Positions 44,706 through 53,235 of a stretch of DNA of 64,000 bases are shown here, in pieces. The notes beneath the pieces are model-generated. The model had not been told where the DNA came from. It saw nothing but the letters and a program-made list of their open reading frames with translations, and made no database searches. The stretch is taken from contig JBDVOA010000029.1 of the NCBI GenBank assembly GCA_039969355.1, forward strand, positions 124,001 to 188,000, given 5' to 3'. The first letter of the stretch is position 1. The number at the start of each line of letters is the position of its first letter. This stretch comes from JL08 sp039969355. GTDB lineage: Bacteria > Pseudomonadota > Alphaproteobacteria > Rhodobacterales > Rhodobacteraceae. The translations under genes and the position numbers were made by a program.

Positions 44706-45623
44706 TTATGCAAATATCATAGAACTTAGCTTGCGTCGCCCATTCAGTACGATCGGGTCGTTTGGCTTCAGAGCATCAAAAATCGTAAAAAGCTGCGTCT
44801 TTGCCGCCCCATCGTTCCATTCCCGGTCACGCCGAAAGATTTCAAGCAACGCATCCACAGCCGCCTCAACCTGATCATTTGCATGAAGCGCAAGCGCCAG
44901 ATCAAACCGCGCCTGATGATTGTCAGGTGTTGCGTCAACTGCCGCCTGGAGATCATCCAACGGTCCGGCATTTGCAGCTTGGCGCGCGAGCTCCAACTGC
45001 GCATGGGCCGCTTCCAACTCAGGTGCTCCTGAAATTTCGGCCGGAGCACCATTTAGGACGGCTTCGGCTTGTTCGATATCTTCAAGCGCGATATGCGCGC
45101 GAACCAAACCACCGTAAGCCGGCGCATGATTGGGTTCTTCTCCCAGCACGGCTGCAAAGGTCTGCGCCGCATCCTCTGCTGCACCTTCTGCAAGCATTTC
45201 TTCAGCCGCATCCACTGCATCATTCAGATTGTCCTCGGGCGCCTCACCCCCACCCGCCGCGATAACACGCGCAACGAAGGCCTTGATCTCGGATTCAGGT
45301 TGCGCCCCCTGAAACCCGTCAATTGGCTGTCCTTTGTGAAAGGCGTATACCGTCGGGATTGACTGAACCTGCAGTTGGCCAGCAATCGCCTGAGCTTCGT
45401 CCACATTTACTTTTGCCATTTTCACGGCACCTTTGGCCGCGATAACTTCAGCCTCTAGCATCGGTCCAAGTGTCTTGCATGGGCCACACCACGGCGCCCA
45501 GAAATCAACAATTACAGGTATCTCTGCCGAGGCATCTACAACGTCCGCCATAAAGGTTGCCTGGCTCACGTCTTTGATCAGGTCGTCTGCAGCTGGGCCG
45601 CTGGAAAGTCCAAGGTCAGTCAT
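44706..45623 (-). CDS. YbbN-like thioredoxin with TPR-like C-terminus
   Basis: The 305-residue protein has an N-terminal thioredoxin domain with active site FWAPWCGPCKTLGPM and a C-terminal helical region of TPR-like repeats (for example FDLALALHANDQVEAAVDALLEIF). This is the architecture of the co-chaperone CnoX/YbbN, which protects proteins under oxidative stress. Here the CxxC is intact (CGPC), unlike E. coli YbbN. It heads the three-gene operon with the LON-domain and Trm112 proteins. Confidence 0.9.
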   Translation of the reverse strand: MTDLGLSSGPAADDLIKDVSQATFMADVVDASAEIPVIVDFWAPWCGPCKTLGPMLEAEVIAAKGAVKMAKVNVDEAQAIAGQLQVQSIPTVYAFHKGQPIDGFQGAQPESEIKAFVARVIAAGGGEAPEDNLNDAVDAAEEMLAEGAAEDAAQTFAAVLGEEPNHAPAYGGLVRAHIALEDIEQAEAVLNGAPAEISGAPELEAAHAQLELARQAANAGPLDDLQAAVDATPDNHQARFDLALALHANDQVEAAVDALLEIFRRDREWNDGAAKTQLFTIFDALKPNDPIVLNGRRKLSSMIFA

Positions 45624-45687
45624 TTCATCGATCCTCGCATCGGGTGTTCATCACATTCAGCCTTATATGGCGATCTCTCGCGCGGAA

Positions 45688-46476
45688 TCAAAGGTCAAAA
45701 GTGGCAAATACCGGGGCGTGGTCGCTGGGTTTTTCCCAACCACGGGCATCGCGCAACACATGGCTTGAATGTGCGGCGCTGGAAATATCTGGTGTCGCCC
45801 AGATGTGGTCCAGCCGACGGCCCTTGTCAGCCCCAGACCAGTCTTTGGCGCGATAAGACCACCAGCTAAAGAGTGGGCCCTCGGGAATGTCTTTTCGGGT
45901 GACATCAACCCACTTCCCCGCATCTTGTGTTTCACCAAATTGTTCGACTTCGATTGGCGTATGACTGACAACCTTGAGCAGTTTTTTGTGGCTCCAGACA
46001 TCGTCCTCGCGCGGCGCAATATTCAAATCACCTACTAGAATTGATTTCTTGGGTGGTTCGTTGCGAAACCAATCGCGCATATCGGTCAGATAATCCAGTT
46101 TCTGGCCAAATTTTTCATTCACCTCTCGGTCCGGGACGTCGCCCCCCGCAGGGACATAAAAGTTATGTATGGTAACACCATTTTCCAGCTTTCCAGCGAT
46201 ATGGCGCGCGTGCCCCAGACCGGCAAAATCCTTCGCCCCGGCTTCAACTATCGGTGTTTTGGACAGGATCGCCACGCCATTGTACCCCTTGTCACCCCGC
46301 GCAACCATGTGCGGATAACCAAGGGCGGCAAACCCGTCGCGGGGGATCTTGTCTACCGGGGATTTGCATTCCTGCAAACACAGAACGTCCGGCCCATGTT
46401 CGGAAAGCAACTTGCACACGATGGGTTCGCGCAGGCGGACAGAATTGATGTTCCAGGTGGCAAGTGAAAAGGACAT
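45688..46476 (-). CDS. xth: Exodeoxyribonuclease III (AP endonuclease)
   Basis: The enzyme (262 aa) cleaves abasic sites and degrades DNA 3' ends. Motifs are SLATWNINSVRLR (Asn), VLCLQECKSP (metal Glu), FYVPAGGDVPD, ILVGDLNIAPREDDVW (Asp, Asn), RRLDHIWAT and SDHAPVFATF (Asp-His). The start at 46476 (MSFSLATWN) is chosen over one 21 bp upstream. It is unlinked to the SRAP gene but acts on the same abasic lesion class. Confidence 0.94.
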   Translation of the reverse strand: MSFSLATWNINSVRLREPIVCKLLSEHGPDVLCLQECKSPVDKIPRDGFAALGYPHMVARGDKGYNGVAILSKTPIVEAGAKDFAGLGHARHIAGKLENGVTIHNFYVPAGGDVPDREVNEKFGQKLDYLTDMRDWFRNEPPKKSILVGDLNIAPREDDVWSHKKLLKVVSHTPIEVEQFGETQDAGKWVDVTRKDIPEGPLFSWWSYRAKDWSGADKGRRLDHIWATPDISSAAHSSHVLRDARGWEKPSDHAPVFATFDL

Positions 46477-46636
46477 TGCAATGGCTCCGGCGATCAAAGT
46501 TGGCGCACCTTAGCGATGCGTGCGCCCAAGGACCATGCCCGTTAACGCTGATTGTCGTTTGGGATCGGCGTGGTCCCATAATCATTGCAAAACGCGAGAC
46601 ATTTCTATTCGGACCGCCTGCCCAATGCCGTGCATG

Positions 46637-48067
46637 TCAGGAAATCTTGGCTGAATGCCACACGTTCTTGACGATCATATAATTGTCCAGGCCCTCTGCA
46701 CCGCCTTCGCGACCGTAACCGCTTGATTTCACGCCGCCAAATGGCGTTTCTGGCATAGAGGCCTCCAGCGTGTTGACGCTCAGATTGCCAACTTCTACGT
46801 CGTCAATCAGGCGGTCGATGTAGTCCGCTCGGTTTGTAAAGGCATAACCGGCAAGCCCGTAAGGCACCGAGTTTGCCTGTTCAATGGCATGATCCAGTGA
46901 TGTCACCGGGTTGACTACCGCGACGGGACCAAAAGGTTCTTCCTGCATGATCCTGGCCTCATCAGGCACGTTCAGCAGGACCGTGGGTTGAAAGAAATAA
47001 CCCTGATCATTTTGTTTTCCACCACCTGTGGCGACAATCGCCCCTTTGGCGCGTGCGTCTTCCACCAATTCGATCAGCGCGGGCGCGCGACGGTCGTTTG
47101 CCAGTGGCCCCATTTCAACCTGCGGCTCCATGCCGTTACCGACGATGGTTGCCGCCGCGCGGGTTACAAAAGCCTCTGCATAAGTGTCAAATATTTCTTC
47201 ATGCACAAAGAACCGCGTCGGCGAGGTGCAGACCTGCCCGGCATTGCGCATCTTACGAACAGCGCCCGAGATTGCCGCAGCCTGAACATCCGTATCTTCG
47301 CACACAATAACGGGCGCGTGACCTCCCAGTTCCATCAGCACGGCGGTCATGTGTTCGGACGCCAAATTTGTCAAATGGCGGCCCACGGCGGTCGACCCCG
47401 TAAAGGCCACCAGACGTATGGAGTCTTGTGGAATCAGATGACCGGATATTTCGGCCGGATTTCCAAATACAAGATTCAGCACACCGGGGGGCAATCCGGC
47501 ATCTTCGAAGGCCCGCACGATGTGAAGGGCTCCCGCAGGTGTCTCCTCAGCAGCCTTGAGAATGATCGAACAACCAGAGGCCAATGCACCCGCGATCTTA
47601 CGAGCCGGCTGGCTCATCGGAAAATTCCACGGTGAAAAAGCCGCCACCACGCCTATCGGCTGGTGATGCACAGTGAATTTATTGCCGCGCGCCGCCGGAA
47701 TGACGCGGCCGTAGCTGCGCATCGCCTCGCCAGCGTCCCATTCAAAAAACTCGGCCCCACGGATCACTTCTAGCCTGGCCTGTTTTAACGGTTTGCCGTG
47801 TTCCAGCGTTATTGAATAGGCAATCTCTTCCTGACGCTGACGAAGAAGCGTTGCGGCGCGCAGGATTGTGTCGGCGCGCGCTCGCGGAGATGTGCGGCTC
47901 CAGATGCCAAACCCTTGGACAGCAGCAACCAGCGCGTCATCCAGATCAAATAGGGAAGCACAGGGAAGCCGACCGATTTCCTCTTCGGTAGCCGGGTTGA
48001 CCACCGGCATATCCAGGGACGTCTTGCGCCACTCACCGGCGATATGCAGCTTAAGCTCGGGATACAT
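46637..48067 (-). CDS. NAD(P)-dependent aldehyde dehydrogenase (possible muconate-semialdehyde dehydrogenase)
   Basis: The 476-residue protein is a class 1/2-like ALDH, close to succinate-semialdehyde or 2-aminomuconate-semialdehyde dehydrogenases. It has FSPWNFPMSQPARK (oxyanion Asn), the base Glu in LMELGGHAPV, the nucleophile Cys in NAGQVCTSPTRFFV, and EEPFGPVAVV. The start at 48067 (MYPELKLHIAGEW) follows GGAG about 9 nt upstream on its strand. It shares a strand with the LysR regulator and aspartate dehydrogenase and faces the 3HAO genes. A role in oxidising a ring-cleavage semialdehyde is inferred from this context. Confidence 0.85.
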   Translation of the reverse strand: MYPELKLHIAGEWRKTSLDMPVVNPATEEEIGRLPCASLFDLDDALVAAVQGFGIWSRTSPRARADTILRAATLLRQRQEEIAYSITLEHGKPLKQARLEVIRGAEFFEWDAGEAMRSYGRVIPAARGNKFTVHHQPIGVVAAFSPWNFPMSQPARKIAGALASGCSIILKAAEETPAGALHIVRAFEDAGLPPGVLNLVFGNPAEISGHLIPQDSIRLVAFTGSTAVGRHLTNLASEHMTAVLMELGGHAPVIVCEDTDVQAAAISGAVRKMRNAGQVCTSPTRFFVHEEIFDTYAEAFVTRAAATIVGNGMEPQVEMGPLANDRRAPALIELVEDARAKGAIVATGGGKQNDQGYFFQPTVLLNVPDEARIMQEEPFGPVAVVNPVTSLDHAIEQANSVPYGLAGYAFTNRADYIDRLIDDVEVGNLSVNTLEASMPETPFGGVKSSGYGREGGAEGLDNYMIVKNVWHSAKIS

Positions 48068-48148
48068 GGACCGGTTCTCCAATATTCTCTCGTTCCCAGA
48101 ACACGCATTTCCTGCCATTGCTTCAAGTGATTTGGAAGAATACTGATA

Positions 48149-49114
48149 TCAATTTGGTGAATACCTGACTTCTTTGGTTTTCGCCGCTTCGTGAAGCGCC
48201 GACTTGAACGCGCGCCCAGCGGGAGAAAGCTCATCATCGGCGCGCAGCGATACTCCAATAGGGCCTCGGCCAAAGGGAACGGCCCAGTCCAGTAATGACA
48301 GATGGCCATTGGCAATGTCTTGCGACACCACTTCGGCAGGCATCAACCCCACAAGGTCGCGTGATTGCAACAACGCTCGGTTGGTCAGATAGGACACGCT
48401 TTCTATTGTCACCGGAGGCACATATTGCTGCTGGCCAACAAAAAACTGATCAACTTGCCGTCGCAATGTGGTTTCCAGCGGCGGTACAATCCAACCAAAA
48501 GGCTTGGTTTGCGCGAATGAAATCTCCTTTTTACCAGCCAATGGATGCTGAGTGCCGACAATCGCCAGAATTCTGTCTTCAAGCAGTTTTTCCTGCCTGA
48601 TCTTGTTGCGGTGACGGTGAGATGGCAGGCGGCCAACAACCATGTCGATTTCACCCGATAACAATCCGGGCATCAGCACCTCATTGGTGCCTTCACTGAT
48701 TCTTATCGCCACATTCGGACGCTGCGCCAAAAGAATGTCGATGGCCGCAGGCAAAAGGCTGGTCGAGGCCGCGAGCAACGTGCCCACAACAACCCGACCC
48801 GAGTTCCCCTCGTTCAAATCGTCCATTTCCTGTGCTGCATTTGATATCTGCGAAAATATCAATTTGCCATGACGGATCAGAGTTTCACCAAAGACCGTCG
48901 GAACCACACCCCGATTTGTCCGGTTGAACAGCTTTACCTCAAAATCGAGTTCGAGGTCCTGAATCATCTTGGTGGCAGCAGGTTGCGAAATCCCCAGTTC
49001 ACGGGCAGCCCCCTGGATATTTCCATGCACGCCAACTGCAACCAGCAACCGCAATTGGCGCAGCTTTAGCCGAGTCAAGGCACGGTCAACGATGCGGGAA
49101 TGGCGGCCAGTCAT
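48149..49114 (-). CDS. LysR-family transcriptional regulator
   Basis: A 321-residue LTTR with an N-terminal winged helix-turn-helix (LRQLRLLVAVGVHGNIQGAARELGISQPAATKMI) and a C-terminal two-lobe effector domain (VGTLLAASTSLLPAAI onward). The start overlaps the aspartate dehydrogenase stop by 4 nt. It probably controls the divergent cluster through the inverted repeat at 49936-49956. Its effector would be a pathway intermediate, not deducible from sequence. Confidence 0.92.
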   Translation of the reverse strand: MTGRHSRIVDRALTRLKLRQLRLLVAVGVHGNIQGAARELGISQPAATKMIQDLELDFEVKLFNRTNRGVVPTVFGETLIRHGKLIFSQISNAAQEMDDLNEGNSGRVVVGTLLAASTSLLPAAIDILLAQRPNVAIRISEGTNEVLMPGLLSGEIDMVVGRLPSHRHRNKIRQEKLLEDRILAIVGTQHPLAGKKEISFAQTKPFGWIVPPLETTLRRQVDQFFVGQQQYVPPVTIESVSYLTNRALLQSRDLVGLMPAEVVSQDIANGHLSLLDWAVPFGRGPIGVSLRADDELSPAGRAFKSALHEAAKTKEVRYSPN

Positions 49115-49887
49115 AACGAGATGCGTTGCAAAATTTGATCAACTTTGCTGACCACGCTCATCGCCGCAAGCGCCGAGGAACGCGGATTGTCGGGTAGAGA
49201 GTTTCCACTGATATGAAATCTGAACTGACCAAAATCTCCCATGGCGACAACTTCGTGAATGTTTTGCTGGATGGAAGCATCGGCGATCAACTGAACCCGA
49301 GTTTCATCAAAGCCAAGCCCTGCCAGCGCGACAGCAGCCGCCACGTTCGCATTCTTCGGATAGGCCAGGGCTGCTTCTCTCGCGGTGCCTTCGAAATGGG
49401 TTTCTGCACCGTGAACGAGCGCATCAAGGTTCAGCTTTTCTTCAGCGGGGGATCCCCGCCAACCCTGCGGTGGCTTTCGACCGGTGTATGTCACCGTACT
49501 CAACGCGCCGATACGCGCGGCGCTAAGGCAGTCAAGTGCGCCAATAGCCCCGCTAGCCAGATACAGCTTGGCCTGCCCCTGCATCGCGGCATGCTCCAAC
49601 GCGTCTGAAATTTGGCGATCGGCCATTGCCCCCAGCGAAACAGTGATCAAATTCGTGCCTCGGGCCAGAATTTTGCTTCCATAGGCGGCCAGGGCCGTGT
49701 GCCCCGCACAATCAATCATAATTTCAATGTCCGGGGGAAGATGATCCACGGAGCCGACTTCCCGCGCAGCCCCCGGGGTCACCTGCTCAGGCCTGAGTAG
49801 CACCGCCCCAATCTCATGGCCCCGCAATTCCAGAGCCTGCGAGGCATATCGCGCAATTGCGCCACGTCCGATCAATCCAATTTTCAT
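49111..49887 (-). CDS. L-aspartate dehydrogenase
   Basis: This 258-residue NAD(P)-dependent enzyme interconverts L-aspartate and iminosuccinate plus reduced cofactor. It has the Rossmann start KIGLIGRGAIARYA, the SLGAMADRQ segment, family-specific YPKNANVAAAVALAG, a catalytic His in QQNIHEV and the GNSLPDNPRSSALAAMS ending. Iminosuccinate is a quinolinate precursor (NadX route) or, in the reductive direction, a source of aspartate. Being divergent from a 3-hydroxyanthranilate dioxygenase gene and co-directional with a LysR and an ALDH, it more likely serves catabolism. Confidence 0.9.
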   Translation of the reverse strand: MKIGLIGRGAIARYASQALELRGHEIGAVLLRPEQVTPGAAREVGSVDHLPPDIEIMIDCAGHTALAAYGSKILARGTNLITVSLGAMADRQISDALEHAAMQGQAKLYLASGAIGALDCLSAARIGALSTVTYTGRKPPQGWRGSPAEEKLNLDALVHGAETHFEGTAREAALAYPKNANVAAAVALAGLGFDETRVQLIADASIQQNIHEVVAMGDFGQFRFHISGNSLPDNPRSSALAAMSVVSKVDQILQRISL

Positions 49888-49935
49888 GTGAAGAATCTAC
49901 GCGAAACCGACCGTAACGGGAACTGAAAACCAGTT

Positions 49936-49956
49936 GGTATTCGTTATCGTAATACC
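49936..49956. promoter_or_regulatory. LysR-type operator (GGTATT-N9-AATACC)
   Basis: A perfect 6-bp inverted repeat, GGTATT (49936-49941) and AATACC (49951-49956), spaced by 9 nt, contains the LTTR T-N11-A signature (ATT-N9-AAT). With one inserted base the arms extend to TTGGTATT and AATACCCAA. It lies in the divergent region between aspartate dehydrogenase and the DHDPS-like gene, exactly where the linked LysR protein should bind. Confidence 0.6.
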
Positions 49957-50034
49957 CAATTGCAGAATTACACCTTGGTTTAGGTGCTCTTGTTGCGTCT
50001 TCTAAGGGCGACCATATCAGAAGGCCGCTTTGAC

Positions 50035-50988
50035 ATGAAATACTTAAAACAGGATGCAAAGGAATACGCCCGCGAGAATATGAGGGGTATTTGGGCAGCG
50101 GCGTTGAACCCGTTCAACGAAGATCTGTCACTGGACGAAACGGGGTTGAGGTCGAATATCCGGCACTGGATTGATGACCTTGGTATTCAGGGGCTGTTCA
50201 TTGCAGGCAAGCAGGGCGAGTTTTTTTCGATGAGCCTGGATGAGCGCAAACGCAACTTTGAGATTGCTGTCGATGAATGTGCGGGCAAGGCCGGTGTCAT
50301 AGTCTCGGTCTCAGATCAAAATATGGACACGGCGCTTGAGTTGGCCCACCACGCCCAGGAATGCGGCGCTGACTACATCGTTCTGCACGCGCCCGTATTG
50401 AGTTTCGTTCAGGATCGCAGCGAGGTTTTGTTCCAATACTACAAACGATTCTGCGATGAACTCGATATCGGTATCGCCATGTGGAGCCATCCTGACAGCG
50501 GATATCTGATGCAGCCCGAGGTATGCGCGCGTATTGCCGACCTGCCCAATATCGTGGCGATCAAGTATTCGGTTTCGCGTGAGATGTATGTCAAATTAAC
50601 CCATATGGTCGGAGACAGAATCCATGTCTCAACTTCAGCAGAACACGAATGGCTCGACAATATTCTGGAGCTGGATTGGAAACTCTACCTTTGCTCTTCA
50701 CCGCCTTATCAACTGCAAACGGACAATGATCAACGAATGAATGAATACACGCGCCTGGCTTTTGCCGGGCATGCTGACGAGGCGCGTCGCGTCTTTGACA
50801 GCCTGAATCCGGTGCGAGACGCGATGAAGCGCACCCGGCCAGCGGGCAAACCAACAGCCTTTGGCAAATACTGGCAAGAGCTTTTGGGGCAAAGAGGTGG
50901 CCGGGTGCGCCCGCCCATGCTCGAGTTGAGCGATGCAGAAAAAGAAATAATCCGGATCGGATTTGAAGAATGTGGGCTAAGACCCTGA
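50035..50988 (+). CDS. Dihydrodipicolinate synthase superfamily lyase/aldolase
   Basis: The 317-residue TIM-barrel has the Schiff-base Lys177 in NIVAIKYSVSR, and GKQGEFFSMSLDER takes the place of the usual GTTGE loop (G61, E62). At the position of the catalytic Tyr133 of E. coli DapA (in YNVP) there is Trp150 (AMWSHP), so it is not a true DapA. The superfamily includes hydratase-aldolases such as NahE and other 2-oxoacid lyases. Shine-Dalgarno AGAAGG at 50019-50024 supports ATG 50035. It is first in the 3HAO-TRAP transcript. Confidence 0.85.
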   Translation: MKYLKQDAKEYARENMRGIWAAALNPFNEDLSLDETGLRSNIRHWIDDLGIQGLFIAGKQGEFFSMSLDERKRNFEIAVDECAGKAGVIVSVSDQNMDTALELAHHAQECGADYIVLHAPVLSFVQDRSEVLFQYYKRFCDELDIGIAMWSHPDSGYLMQPEVCARIADLPNIVAIKYSVSREMYVKLTHMVGDRIHVSTSAEHEWLDNILELDWKLYLCSSPPYQLQTDNDQRMNEYTRLAFAGHADEARRVFDSLNPVRDAMKRTRPAGKPTAFGKYWQELLGQRGGRVRPPMLELSDAEKEIIRIGFEECGLRP

Positions 50989-51017
50989 CCTTGTCATCAT
51001 GTAACGTGATATAATTA

Positions 51018-51032
51018 ATTCGGATATCTAAT
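51018..51032. promoter_or_regulatory. Possible second LysR half-palindrome upstream of 3HAO
   Basis: ATT (51018-51020), a 9-nt spacer cggatatct and AAT (51030-51032) repeat the ATT-N9-AAT frame of the operator at 49936-49956. Both sites are also followed by ATTGCAGA. The outer GGT/ACC bases are missing here. It lies 65 bp ahead of the 3-hydroxyanthranilate dioxygenase start, in a 108-bp gap that may hold an internal promoter. Confidence 0.3.
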
Positions 51033-51096
51033 TGCAGACAATTTCTTTGCGGTTATGGAAAATGTCGCCGAGAATTCTGACAAACGGGAGACAGCC

Positions 51097-51639
51097 ATGT
51101 CGAAGCTAAAAGCGTTTAACTTTCGGGCCTGGATCGATGAGCACCGTCACCTGCTCAAACCACCTGTGGGCAACAAAATGGTTTTTGAGGACGCCGACCT
51201 TATGGTCACAGTCGTAGGTGGACCCAATAAGCGAACGGATTATCACGACGATCCAGTTGAAGAATTCTTCTATCAACTCGAAGGGGACATGCTGCTAAAA
51301 CTTTATGATGGCGAGGAATTCTATGACGTTCCAATCCGTGAGGGCGAGGTCTTCCTGCTGCCGCCCCATGTGCGCCATTCCCCACAGCGCCCACAGGAAG
51401 GGTCTGTTGGGCTGGTGATCGAACCCAAACGCCAGCGAGGCCAACTGGACGCTATCGAATGGTACTGTTTTGAATGCGGAACCAAAGTACACCGCGCTGA
51501 AATGCAGCTTCAGTCCATCGTGAAAGATTTGCCACCGGTCTATGAAAAATTCTATGCCTCAGAAGAAGACCGCACTTGTCCGAACTGCAAGGCTGTGCAT
51601 CCGGGCAAAGAACCACCGGAAGGCTGGGTGAAACTCTAA
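51097..51639 (+). CDS. nbaC: 3-Hydroxyanthranilate 3,4-dioxygenase
   Basis: This cupin dioxygenase opens the ring of 3-hydroxyanthranilate to 2-amino-3-carboxymuconate semialdehyde (ACMS). The 180-residue protein retains the catalytic iron ligands H50, E56 and H94, and the substrate-binding R46, R98 and E109. A C-terminal rubredoxin-like iron site has C124/C127 and C161/C164. Start ATG 51097 follows a GGGAG; an in-frame ATG at 51055 is less likely. It is followed at 24 nt by the TRAP binding-protein gene, pointing to catabolism of an imported compound. The family assignment is very strong. Confidence 0.95.
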   Translation: MSKLKAFNFRAWIDEHRHLLKPPVGNKMVFEDADLMVTVVGGPNKRTDYHDDPVEEFFYQLEGDMLLKLYDGEEFYDVPIREGEVFLLPPHVRHSPQRPQEGSVGLVIEPKRQRGQLDAIEWYCFECGTKVHRAEMQLQSIVKDLPPVYEKFYASEEDRTCPNCKAVHPGKEPPEGWVKL

Positions 51640-51663
51640 ACCATAAGAATAACGGGGAAACAT

Positions 51664-52638
51664 ATGAAACACTTCAAAAAGCTCATCGCTTCTGCTGCGG
51701 TAATTGTAGCGTCGTCGATGGCGGCGCATGCCGATGAATTCCGTCTGGGCCTTATCACGCCGCCGCCCCATATCTGGACAAAGGCCGCCGAATCCTTTGG
51801 TGCAGAACTGGCCGAAGCAAGCGGCGGGGCGCACAGCGTTTCGGTTTTTCCGGCGCGCCAGTTGGGCAATGAGGCCGAAATGCTGCAGCAACTTCAGACA
51901 GGTGCCTTGGACATGGCATTCATGACTGTCGCCGAAGTTTCAAACCGGGCGCCGGAACTTGGCGCCTTTTATGCACCCTATCTTGCCGCTGACATCGGCC
52001 ATGCAGGCCGCATTCTGCGGTCGGACACTGCAAAAGCGATGCTTGAGCCGTTGCCGGGTCAGGTCGGTGTTGTCGGTGTGGGATATGGTATGGCTGGGCT
52101 GCGTCAGATCGTAACTCGCGGTGAAGTCAACAGTTCTGCTGATCTGGCGGGTCTGAAGCTGCGAATAACGCCCTTCACCCCCATACTGGACTTTTACAAT
52201 GCGGTCGGCGCGGCCCCTACACCGATGCCCCTGCCTTCGGTTTATGACGCGTTGGCCAACGGACAGGTGGACGCCATTGACATGGACGCAGAGCTGATCT
52301 GGGTGCTCAAGTATTATGAGCATGCCGACACCGTAGTGCAGTCCGACCACATGATGTTCCCTATGGTTGGGTTGGTATCGGCCAAAGTCTGGGCCAACCT
52401 TTCCGAAGATGATCGGGCCATGATTGGCGATCTGATGGCCAAGCACGTGGACAGCACCATTGACAGCTATGTCGCAAAAGAAGCTGGCTGGCTGGAGCAA
52501 ATAGCCGGAACAGGTAAGACTTATACCAAAGTTGATGCCTCATTCTTTGGCGGCGCGATCGATGAATGGAATACAATCTGGTCGGAAAAAACCTCTTCCC
52601 TTGACGCATTGCGCGAGACTGCGGCACAAACCAAGTAA
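51664..52638 (+). CDS. TRAP transporter solute-binding protein (DctP type)
   Basis: The 324-residue periplasmic protein has a signal peptide (residues 1-23, ending AAHA) and the family markers WTKAAESFGAELAEASGG, PARQLGNEAEMLQQLQTG and GLKLRITPF, where the Arg usually binds the substrate carboxylate. It delivers an organic acid to the DctQM permease encoded next. Linkage to 3HAO suggests an anthranilate-like or pyridine-type acid; this is inferred. Good Shine-Dalgarno GGGGAA precedes the start. Confidence 0.93.
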   Translation: MKHFKKLIASAAVIVASSMAAHADEFRLGLITPPPHIWTKAAESFGAELAEASGGAHSVSVFPARQLGNEAEMLQQLQTGALDMAFMTVAEVSNRAPELGAFYAPYLAADIGHAGRILRSDTAKAMLEPLPGQVGVVGVGYGMAGLRQIVTRGEVNSSADLAGLKLRITPFTPILDFYNAVGAAPTPMPLPSVYDALANGQVDAIDMDAELIWVLKYYEHADTVVQSDHMMFPMVGLVSAKVWANLSEDDRAMIGDLMAKHVDSTIDSYVAKEAGWLEQIAGTGKTYTKVDASFFGGAIDEWNTIWSEKTSSLDALRETAAQTK

Positions 52639-52653
52639 GAACCGCAAGTAAGT

Positions 52654-52687
52654 AAAAAGGGCGCAGGTCAAAAACCGCGCCCTTTTT
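52654..52687 (+). terminator. Hairpin between dctP and dctQ (attenuator/partial terminator)
   Basis: AAAAAGGGCGC (52654-52664) pairs perfectly with GCGCCCTTTTT (52677-52687), and the loop contains a further GGT/ACC pairing. The 3' T-run makes it a rho-independent-type hairpin. It lies inside the TRAP operon between the binding-protein and the membrane-subunit genes, where such hairpins usually reduce readthrough so that the binding protein is made in excess. Confidence 0.8.
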
Positions 52688-52701
52688 CTAGGGGAGTGAC
52701 G

Positions 52702-53235
52702 ATGCTGTATCGGGTTTCCGCCGCGTGGGCGCGCGTAGAACTGGCGTGTGCCGCACTGCTTGCGGTTTGCGTAACAGTGCTGATCTTGCTCAACGTTACC
52801 ACACGCACTGCTGGAAATGCGCTATTTTGGGTCGATGAGCTTGCGATATATGCAATGGTCTGGATGACATTTCTGGGGGCCTCAGCGGCATTGCACCATC
52901 GCAATTCGGTTGCGATCACTTTGGTATCGGATGCGGTTCCGGGTCACATCAAGCTACTGATCACCAAATTTGTTGATGTCATTGTGTTTGCTTTTGCGCT
53001 TGCGATGCTCTGGTTTTGCTGGCGTTGGTTTCTGCCGCTCGATATTGCACAATCCGGCTTTGACCAAGCCGCATTTCAGGGCAGCACGTTCAACTTTATC
53101 TATGCTGAACCCACATTGACACTTGGCTTGCCGAAATACCTGTTCTGGCTGGTCATGTGGCTGTTTGCGTTGGGCGCGACGTTGCACTCAACCATGCATT
53201 TACTCACCGCGCCAAAACCCGAGAGTTCGACATGA
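52702..53235 (+). CDS. TRAP transporter small permease (DctQ type)
   Basis: The 177-residue protein has four hydrophobic segments (VELACAALLAVCVTVLILLNV; an ELAIYAMVWMTFLGAS helix; IVFAFALAMLWFCWRWFL; KYLFWLVMWLFALGATLH), the DctQ pattern. ATG 52702 is preceded by GGGGAG at 52691-52696. It overlaps dctM by 4 nt and forms the membrane complex with it. Confidence 0.92.
   Translation: MLYRVSAAWARVELACAALLAVCVTVLILLNVTTRTAGNALFWVDELAIYAMVWMTFLGASAALHHRNSVAITLVSDAVPGHIKLLITKFVDVIVFAFALAMLWFCWRWFLPLDIAQSGFDQAAFQGSTFNFIYAEPTLTLGLPKYLFWLVMWLFALGATLHSTMHLLTAPKPESST

Noticed and set aside
46637..51639. Reading the 3HAO/AspDH pair as a dedicated NAD biosynthesis operon
   Set aside because: Possible in principle, but the linked ALDH, DHDPS-like lyase and TRAP importer are not needed for quinolinate synthesis and no nadC is present; kept only as an alternative.
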